A program made the translations under genes and the position numbers. Shown here piece by piece: positions 6,659 to 12,018 of a DNA stretch of 12,018 nt. Origin of the DNA: Prevotellaceae bacterium (GTDB lineage Bacteria; Bacteroidota; Bacteroidia; Bacteroidales; UBA932); the NCBI GenBank assembly GCA_031278495.1, contig JAITKG010000018.1, forward strand, positions 1 through 12,018. The letters run 5' to 3'. The notes under the pieces are model-generated. The model saw nothing but the letters and a program-made list of their open reading frames with translations. It had not been told where the DNA came from and made no database searches. Position 1 is the first letter of the stretch. The number at the start of each line of letters is the position of its first letter.

Positions 6659-7774
6659 CTATACGCACACCCGCGCGCTTACGCTTTGTTCCACCAGCTG
6701 GTAGTGTTGGTTGCGCAGATAAGGCTCAAATCCTGCTTCACGGATAGTATGCACCATACTCTTAACATCCATGCGTTCCTTAATGCCGACGGCTGCCAGC
6801 ACATTTTCTTCCATCATAATAGAGCCTAAGTCGTTGGCGCCGGCATAAAGGCATATTTGCGCCGTATCGCGCCCCACCGTCAGCCATGACGCCTGAATGT
6901 TTTTTATATTGTTCAATACAATACGGCTAATAGCTACTGTACGGACATATTCTATTGGCGTAACCGGTTTCAGCGAATAATTTTTCGCTAATTTCGTTCC
7001 TTTTAACTGTACCGGCCAGCAAATGAAATTCAAAAAACCGGTAGCGTTTTTCGGTTTTTCGCTTTGCAGTTTTCTAATTTTTAGTAAATGTTGTACGCGT
7101 TCCCGCAAGGTTTCAATAAGCCCGAATAACATGGTTGCCGAAGTAGCAAGGCGTAAACGGTGCGCTTCGCGCATCACCTCAATCCAAGACTGGGCGTCGG
7201 GTTTGGCAGGGGAAACCTGCTTACGTACGCGGTCTATTAGAATTTCTGCACCTGCGCCCGGCAGGCTGTCTAATCCGGCGTCAATTAAGCGTTCCAACGT
7301 TTCGCGATAGGTCATTTTTTCCAATCGCGCAATGTGCGCCACTTCCGGCGGACCTAAAGCGTGTAATTTTAATGTGGGATAGCGTTTTTTCAGTTCACGG
7401 AACAGCGATTCGTAGAATTCCAACTTGAACGAAGGATGCAAGCCGCCCTGCAGCAACAACTGGTTGCCGCCAATGGCAAAAAGCGCTTCAATTTTTTCGC
7501 AGTATTCTTCTATCGCAGGAGTATAGTGTTTGTCGGTTTCATGCGGCTTGCAATGGAAATTGCAAAATAAACACCCCGATAGGCACACATTCGTATAATT
7601 TACATTCCGGTCGATTTGCCATCCTACCGTTTTACCCGGCACGTGTTTTTGACGGATAACAGAAGCCACCGCCATCAATTTATCGGTGGGCGCATGCTCG
7701 TAGATATGCACCGCTTCATCTTCGGTCAGCGGGTGCAATTGCAAGGCTTTAGAGAATATAGTATTTGTATCCAT
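6659..7774 (-). CDS. mqnC: MqnC, cyclic dehypoxanthinyl futalosine synthase
   Basis: This 371-residue radical SAM enzyme cyclises dehypoxanthine futalosine in the futalosine route to menaquinone, in the cytoplasm. The [4Fe-4S] cluster motif CxxxCxxC is at C64, C68 and C71, within NYTNVCLSGCLFCNF. The preceding WQIDRNVNYTN and the later QASWLTVGRD, with GGNQLLLQGGLHP and LPGAGAEILIDRVRK, distinguish MqnC from its relative MqnE. Length is normal for the family and the ATG at 7774 gives the expected N terminus. It is the last gene of the minus-strand block, 66 bp after the OmpA-family gene and separated from it by a hairpin terminator. It therefore probably has its own promoter; the closest candidate, GATTTTTG, deviates from the -7 consensus by one base. 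No other menaquinone gene is in the window. Confidence 0.93.
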   Translation of the reverse strand: MDTNTIFSKALQLHPLTEDEAVHIYEHAPTDKLMAVASVIRQKHVPGKTVGWQIDRNVNYTNVCLSGCLFCNFHCKPHETDKHYTPAIEEYCEKIEALFAIGGNQLLLQGGLHPSFKLEFYESLFRELKKRYPTLKLHALGPPEVAHIARLEKMTYRETLERLIDAGLDSLPGAGAEILIDRVRKQVSPAKPDAQSWIEVMREAHRLRLATSATMLFGLIETLRERVQHLLKIRKLQSEKPKNATGFLNFICWPVQLKGTKLAKNYSLKPVTPIEYVRTVAISRIVLNNIKNIQASWLTVGRDTAQICLYAGANDLGSIMMEENVLAAVGIKERMDVKSMVHTIREAGFEPYLRNQHYQLVEQSVSARVCV

Positions 7775-7785
7775 ATGAAAAGCAA

Positions 7786-7819
7786 AAACCGTAAAACAAA
7801 AATCGTAGTCTTACGGTTT
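7786..7819 (-). terminator. Hairpin terminator after the OmpA-family gene
   Basis: On the minus strand AAACCGTAA (7819-7811) pairs perfectly with TTACGGTTT (7794-7786) across a 16-nt loop. The hairpin is followed by TTGCTTTT, giving a T-rich tail. It starts 21 bp beyond the OmpA-family stop codon and ends 11 bp before the mqnC ATG. The stem is 9 bp but AT-rich, and the T tail is interrupted by GC, so termination may be partial. Confidence 0.5.
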
Positions 7820-7840
7820 ATTAGAGCCTTGCCGCTCGGG

Positions 7841-9901
7841 TTACCGGCTTATAATCCGAATCTCCGTGCGGCGGTTCATCCGGCGGCCTTCCGCCGTTCC
7901 ATTAGTAGCTATCGGTTTCGTCAAACCATAGCCGATATAGCTCAAACGCTCAGGGTCAATACCGGCTTTCACCAAGTAATCAACTACCGATTTAGCGCGT
8001 AAGTTCGATAACCGCATATTGGCTTCTTCGGAACCGCGATTATCGGTATGCCCCGAAATCTCAATTTTCACCGTCGGTTGGCTGTCAAGCATTTTATACA
8101 ATTGCTCCAATTCATATTTAGACGACGGCGTCGGTTGTGCAGAACCGAAATCGAAGAAAATATTGCGCAATGTTATCGTGCTGTTCACATCCAAATAGGC
8201 TAATTCTATAAACCGGCTGTGCTCTTTCTTTGAGCCATACGGGATATCTATGTTTTCCGATTGGAACATGTATCCTGTAGCTGTAATGGTCATTCCATAA
8301 TTAGCGCCTTCGGGAACAGTAGCCGTGAACCGTCCCGTTTCCCTGTTGGATTCAAATTCCGCTACTACTTTTCCTTTACTGTTATCTATTATGCTGATTT
8401 TTGCCTGCACCGGTTGTTGCGAAGCTTTATTAACCACCATGCCGGAAATAGTAACCACCATGCTGGAACGTATTTGTACGATAGGTTCGATAATATATTC
8501 CAGAAAACGCGGCGAGTGGTAAGCCAGCATATTGTCTTCATAGGTGCTTATAATATTCCGTTCGGCTTTCATCACATTCACCCGGTAGATGTCCTGCCCG
8601 CCAAAGCCGCCTTCACGCGACGAAGAGAGGTAAAATATCTGGTTGCCGGGGAGCGGATAGAAAAATGTTTCATCACTTATGGAGTTAATCGGGTAACCGA
8701 CGTTCACGGCTTCATTCCATGTATTGGTAGTCGTATTATATTCGCTCTTGAAAATATCCGAACCGCCGATGGAATTATGTCCTTCTGATGTGAAATAAAT
8801 TGTGTAACCGTCAGCCGAAACAAAAGAGATGTGCTCGTTGTAACGTGTATTGACGCCTGCGCCAAGGTTCAGGATAGTTTTTTCCCATTTGCCTTTTTCA
8901 TTCCGGCGCGCCATGTAAATATCAAATCCGCCGTAGCCGCCCGGACGGTTGCTGGAGAAGAACAATACTGCGCCGTTAGGCGATAAATAGGCTGAATTTT
9001 CATTGTACTTTGATTTCACCGGGCGTTTCAGGGCTTTCGGTTTTGTCCACTTGCCGCCTTCCTGGTATGTTTCAAATAAGTCGGTTTTATTTTTTTTGGA
9101 ACTGGAGAACAGCATATAGTTCCGGTCGTCCGACAAGTAGAGCAATGTTGTTAATGGTACAGTTTTCGGAATGGTTATGTAAGTGGTGTCATAACGTTGC
9201 CCGTTTTTCGACAACAGCGTAATGCGGTTGCTATTATTTTCTGTCCTGTTAAAATAAATTTGGTCTTCGCCGGCGCTAACTATCGGATGAAATTCCGATG
9301 CAACGGAATTGATAGCTTTCCCATAATTATCTACAAACACACGCACCGGCGCGTTGATTAACGCTGGCGCATTTTGGCATTCGGTAATAAGCCGGTCAAC
9401 GAAACTTCCATATTCATTAAATTGCTCAATAGTGAGTTTGGTTTTATATTTTTGATAATAGGCAATCGCTTCGGTAAACATACTTTGATATTGGTAGGCT
9501 ATCCCCATAAATAAATAAGCGTTGGCATTGGTACGATCATCCAAACTCAAAGCTTTTTCAAGGTACGGAATGGCTTTATTTTTTTCTACGTAAATATAAC
9601 ATTCCCCTATCCGGTAATTTAATGACGCGTTGTTGGAATTGATGTTTTGCGCCGCCAAATAGCTTGATAACGCTTGATTATAGAAAGACGACACATCGGT
9701 TATACATGATATTGCCAACGACGGGCAAATACTTTTGGCTTGCGCATAATAACCGTCGCCTGCGTGCAAAGCTTTCAAGGCTTGTTCTAATGCTGCTTCC
9801 CTGCCAATAAAATTATCGGTAGTGAAATTGATGTTTTGCGCTGGTAATTGCGTAAAGAAACCCAATGCAAAAATAATGATGAGGTATTTCAATGTCTTCA
9901 T
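7841..9901 (-). CDS. PorE-like OmpA-family envelope protein (TPR-PD40-CRD-OmpA)
   Basis: This 686-residue exported protein has, in order, a signal peptide (1-22, ending PAQ), TPR-like helices (about 30-180) and a PD40 beta-propeller (about 200-445). The propeller repeats include SSNRPGGYGGFDIY, SIGGSDIF and REGGFGGQDIY. A carboxypeptidase-regulatory-like beta domain follows (about 483-555), then an OmpA C-terminal peptidoglycan-binding domain (577-686) with GHTDNRGS (617-624) and NRR (676-678). This order and length match PorE (PG1058), the type IX secretion component of Porphyromonas gingivalis that links the machinery to peptidoglycan. Related OmpA paralogues outside the secretion system share the architecture, so the exact role is uncertain. 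No lipobox cysteine is seen after the signal peptide. It follows the TPR gene by 21 bp on the minus strand. Confidence 0.88.
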   Translation of the reverse strand: MKTLKYLIIIFALGFFTQLPAQNINFTTDNFIGREAALEQALKALHAGDGYYAQAKSICPSLAISCITDVSSFYNQALSSYLAAQNINSNNASLNYRIGECYIYVEKNKAIPYLEKALSLDDRTNANAYLFMGIAYQYQSMFTEAIAYYQKYKTKLTIEQFNEYGSFVDRLITECQNAPALINAPVRVFVDNYGKAINSVASEFHPIVSAGEDQIYFNRTENNSNRITLLSKNGQRYDTTYITIPKTVPLTTLLYLSDDRNYMLFSSSKKNKTDLFETYQEGGKWTKPKALKRPVKSKYNENSAYLSPNGAVLFFSSNRPGGYGGFDIYMARRNEKGKWEKTILNLGAGVNTRYNEHISFVSADGYTIYFTSEGHNSIGGSDIFKSEYNTTTNTWNEAVNVGYPINSISDETFFYPLPGNQIFYLSSSREGGFGGQDIYRVNVMKAERNIISTYEDNMLAYHSPRFLEYIIEPIVQIRSSMVVTISGMVVNKASQQPVQAKISIIDNSKGKVVAEFESNRETGRFTATVPEGANYGMTITATGYMFQSENIDIPYGSKKEHSRFIELAYLDVNSTITLRNIFFDFGSAQPTPSSKYELEQLYKMLDSQPTVKIEISGHTDNRGSEEANMRLSNLRAKSVVDYLVKAGIDPERLSYIGYGLTKPIATNGTAEGRRMNRRTEIRIISR

Positions 9902-9912
9902 ACTTTTTTGTT

Positions 9913-9920
9913 CAAACTTA
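9913..9920 (-). promoter_or_regulatory. -7 box TAAGTTTG for the OmpA-family gene
   Basis: The minus strand reads TAAGTTTG within the 21-bp gap between the TPR gene stop and the OmpA-family ATG. It would give a very short leader of a few bases. It is the same octamer as the one in front of the TPR gene. A TTG -33 element is not apparent. Transcription may also read through from the TPR gene. Confidence 0.45.
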
Positions 9921-9922
9921 AA

Positions 9923-10981
9923 TTAACGACATTCTTGTAAATAAACGGAAGCTTCTTTCACGCCTAATTCACTGGCTTTCTGCCAATCGGCGCAAGCGTC
10001 TTTTTCCAAACGCAACATTTCTTTTGCGACGCCGCGATTAAAATAAGCATATCCATAATTTTTATTCAGTTCGATAGCTAAGGTATAATCGCTGATAGCA
10101 GCTTTGTAGTTTTTTAATTTATAGTGGGCGTTTCCGCGATTGTTAGCGGCATAAACATAGTCGGCTTTCACCCGCAAAGCTTCGGTAAAGTCGTTGATAG
10201 CGCTTTCATAGTCGCCCAAATCAATCTTTGCCAGACCGCGATTATTCAAGGCGCTATAATTATCGGGATTCATTTTTATTGCCGCCGTATAGTCGTCGAT
10301 AGCTTCCTTATAAAGCCCCTGGCTGCGTCTCAAATTCCCTCGGTTATTAAAGGCGAAGTCAATAGATGTTTCATCCAACGCTATTGCTTTGGTATAATCA
10401 ATCAGCGCCAGATCTTCTTTTCCTATCCTACGGTAGGCGGTAGCCCGGTCGTTGAAAGCAAAAATATAATCGGGTTTATGTTCAATCGCCTTATCGTAGT
10501 CGGCGATGGCTTCATTCAGGTTGCCGCGTTCAAACGAAATACCGCCACGGTAATAATAAGCATTAGCAAAAGTGGGGTCGGCTTTAATAGCGGATGAATA
10601 ATCTTCGTATGCGCCGTTCACATCGTTCAAAGCATATTTTGCTTTGGCGCGACCGAAATATGCGCCGGCGCTTGCGCTGATTTTTATAGCTTCGTTATAA
10701 TCGGCTATAGCGGCTGTGTATTCTTTCTTCTCACTTTTAATAACAGCCCGGTTTACATACGCCTGGTCAAAACGGGGGCGCAAACGGATAGCTTTGGTAA
10801 ACTTTTCCAATGCTTCATCAAATTCGCCTTCTTCTAACAAGAGGACGCCTTCGTTATAGACCGTTTCCGCCGTAACCACTCGGGATGTGGTTATTTCTGT
10901 TTTCTGTACTACTACAGGCTTCTGTGCATACAGCCCCGCTACAATGAAGAGCAAAAGCAATAGACTAAATAATTGTTTCAT
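9923..10981 (-). CDS. Exported nine-repeat TPR protein
   Basis: The product is 352 residues: a signal peptide (1-20, MKQLFSLLLLLFIVAGLYAQ) followed almost wholly by tandem tetratricopeptide repeats. I count nine 34-residue units with the usual A.Y.NRG...Y..AI.DYT.AI pattern (for example ALNNRGLAKIDLGDYESAIN). Such solenoids bind partner proteins; no enzymatic motif is present. It should act in the periplasm. The frame extends upstream to another ATG at 11062, but the -7 promoter box lies between the two. Only the ATG at 10981 starts with a proper signal peptide, so I use that one. The PorE-like gene follows 21 bp downstream, so the two may serve the same envelope complex, possibly type IX secretion; this link is inferred. 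Confidence 0.88.
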   Translation of the reverse strand: MKQLFSLLLLLFIVAGLYAQKPVVVQKTEITTSRVVTAETVYNEGVLLLEEGEFDEALEKFTKAIRLRPRFDQAYVNRAVIKSEKKEYTAAIADYNEAIKISASAGAYFGRAKAKYALNDVNGAYEDYSSAIKADPTFANAYYYRGGISFERGNLNEAIADYDKAIEHKPDYIFAFNDRATAYRRIGKEDLALIDYTKAIALDETSIDFAFNNRGNLRRSQGLYKEAIDDYTAAIKMNPDNYSALNNRGLAKIDLGDYESAINDFTEALRVKADYVYAANNRGNAHYKLKNYKAAISDYTLAIELNKNYGYAYFNRGVAKEMLRLEKDACADWQKASELGVKEASVYLQECR

Positions 10982-11011
10982 AACTATTTTTGATATACTT
11001 TTTAAACTGTG

Positions 11012-11019
11012 CAAACTTA
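11012..11019 (-). promoter_or_regulatory. -7 box TAAGTTTG for the TPR gene
   Basis: TAAGTTTG on the minus strand matches TAnnTTTG and lies 30 bp before the ATG at 10981. Predicted transcription starts near 11004-11006. This places the alternative upstream ATG at 11062 outside the transcript and so decides the start of the TPR gene. The -33 region is T-rich without a clear TTG. Confidence 0.55.
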
Positions 11020-11062
11020 CGCATTTTTTTTGATATAAAAAAATTTCACGTAAAATTTTCAT

Positions 11063-11367
11063 AAAATGAAATGCAAAATTATTATTTTTTTTTTAATTAG
11101 CCACATAATTAACATTTTTTAACGAAGATTGCGCATAAAAATTTTAATAATTAGCCCATGAATTGCTTCCTTAGGGTTTGCATTTGCATGCCCAACATTT
11201 CATAGTTTTGCCCCAGAAGAAACTTTAAACCGCAGCAGCATTGCAGCAACCCGCAAGCACTTGTTGCCGTCGCCTACATGTGCGCTAAAACTCCAATGTT
11301 AGTAAGGAATAGCGTTGTTAGGAAGCAGTATTTTTTTGCTTCCACACGATTTATTATTTTAGAAAAA
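11063..11367. other. Intergenic spacer between FISUMP and TPR genes
   Basis: The TPR-proximal part (11063-11150) is very AT-rich. The rest has mixed composition with small inverted repeats: GGAAGC (11321-11326) with GCTTCC (11338-11343) around a T-rich loop, and TGCATTTGCA near 11178-11187. The first could be a weak terminator for the FISUMP gene on the minus strand, though no T-run follows it. I see no convincing gene here. Confidence 0.4.
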
Positions 11368-12018
11368 TTACAGTTGGCGGAAACAGCGGATTGCATTTGC
11401 ATAATACTGACCCGTGTCAGAAGCAAAATTGTAAACATTACAGATGTTCCCCGTATATGTTTCATGGTCTATTCGGACAAAGTGATGTTGTGCGGAGTTC
11501 TCCCACCAATGACAGTTTAATGCCGCTCTATTCGTGTATCCAACGCGCATTTTATTCGCCCAACCATAGTAGTCAGTTCTTGGCGAACATGTACTCGTCG
11601 CGGAACGAAGTCTTTGACAAACAGTGGAAGCAGTGGTCGAAATACTTGTGAAAAGTGTGTTCCAATCACTATTTATTGGCAAAACCCACTGGTTCGGGCA
11701 TACTCCTTGTATATTCGCTCCCCAACCGGACGTACCGCCAAATGCTTTATTAAATTGGTCATATTCATAATATCTCCCGCAAATTTCCGGCGTACAGCCA
11801 CTAATAGAAATGGCTTGCCCTGTCCCGGCATATTTCACATTTTGCGCCAACCACCATTTATTGTCGGGCATTAAAACAATGCGGTATATCTCACTGTCCC
11901 GGCTGTCTCGTATGTAAGCTTGCCAATTTCCCGCGCCGCTGGTGCGTTGTTGGCAAAGGTGCGTGGCGTCTATATATAAATCACTGCCGGAGTAAATGCA
12001 AAAAACGCCCGGACATTC
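11368..12018 (-). CDS. FISUMP-domain protein, C-terminal part
   Basis: The frame is open from the window edge (first codon at 12018) to TAA at 11368, giving 216 residues of a longer protein whose N terminus lies outside. It contains a Fibrobacter succinogenes major paralogous (FISUMP) domain. Markers include RDSEIYRIVLMPDNKWWLAQ followed by NVKYAG, then GCTPEICGRYYEYDQ, and QGVCPNQWVLPINSDW followed by NTLF. The DYYGW and IRCFRQL segments close the domain. An upstream conserved piece (SDLYIDATHLCQQRTSGAGN, then WQAYIRD) is in the same frame, so the methionine at 11871 is internal. FISUMP proteins are usually secreted or surface-exposed, occur in large paralogous families, and have no known activity. 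No type IX C-terminal sorting domain is seen after the domain. Several cysteines suggest disulphides in the mature protein. Confidence 0.85.
   Translation of the reverse strand, partial: ECPGVFCIYSGSDLYIDATHLCQQRTSGAGNWQAYIRDSRDSEIYRIVLMPDNKWWLAQNVKYAGTGQAISISGCTPEICGRYYEYDQFNKAFGGTSGWGANIQGVCPNQWVLPINSDWNTLFTSISTTASTVCQRLRSATSTCSPRTDYYGWANKMRVGYTNRAALNCHWWENSAQHHFVRIDHETYTGNICNVYNFASDTGQYYANAIRCFRQL

Noticed and set aside
6465..6704. 79-codon plus-strand frame running into the mqnC end
   Set aside because: It is only the middle piece of the broken PIN gene and goes out of register with the family after LNNLF.
8261..8788. 175-codon plus-strand frame inside the OmpA-family gene
   Set aside because: It is the shadow of a well-supported coding region; no domain or promoter supports it.
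10124..10597. 157-codon plus-strand frame inside the TPR gene
   Set aside because: It mirrors the repetitive TPR sequence on the other strand.
9923..11062. Longer TPR protein starting at the ATG at 11062
   Set aside because: The added 27 residues precede a perfect signal peptide, and the -7 promoter box lies downstream of that ATG.
11278..11520. 80-codon plus-strand frame beginning MCAKTPML
   Set aside because: It runs antisense into the FISUMP gene, and no promoter or recognisable domain was seen. It could be conserved only because the flank is repeated.
1..12018. CRISPR arrays, tRNA or rRNA genes, transposases, phage genes
   Set aside because: No regularly spaced direct repeats, cloverleaf patterns, rRNA wording or transposase and integrase motifs were seen.

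Overview
The window looks like chromosomal DNA from a member of the Bacteroidota, probably an uncultured Bacteroidales-type organism. The evidence is a MurF-alanine racemase fusion, a PorE-like OmpA protein with a PD40 propeller, a FISUMP-domain surface protein, and several copies of the Bacteroidota-type -7 promoter box TAnnTTTG placed just upstream of start codons. Nothing in the window fixes genus or species.

Left block, plus strand (1-5882). A gene-poor leader holds nested inverted repeats and a good sigma-54-type promoter (188-203). It is followed by grpE and dnaJ, the nucleotide exchange factor and J-domain co-chaperone of DnaK. Next comes a MurF-Alr fusion. Its racemase half keeps its catalytic residues, but its MurF half has lost most of the residues that define a Mur ligase. 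The block ends with a single reading frame joining a PAP2 lipid phosphatase to a PlsC acyltransferase. The join passes through a run of seven A's directly followed by a hidden TAATAA.

Middle (5883-6658). This space between convergent genes is a scrap yard. It holds a 136-bp GTCATTCC-type inverted repeat and a short possible antitoxin. Overlapping the antitoxin is a broken PIN-domain (VapC-like) toxin gene with two single-base frame disruptions and a missing C-terminal half.

Right block, minus strand (12018 down to 6659). Reading 5' to 3' it contains the C-terminal part of a FISUMP-domain protein that runs off the window, an AT-rich spacer, an exported nine-repeat TPR protein, and a PorE-like outer-membrane/periplasmic OmpA-family protein. 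A hairpin terminator follows, and then mqnC of the futalosine route to menaquinone. The TPR and OmpA genes each have their own identical -7 box (TAAGTTTG). Together they suggest an envelope or type IX secretion function.

The most notable observations are the degenerate MurF half, the PAP2-PlsC hinge, the sigma-54 signal in front of chaperone genes and the decayed toxin-antitoxin pair. No CRISPR array, tRNA, rRNA or transposase gene was seen.
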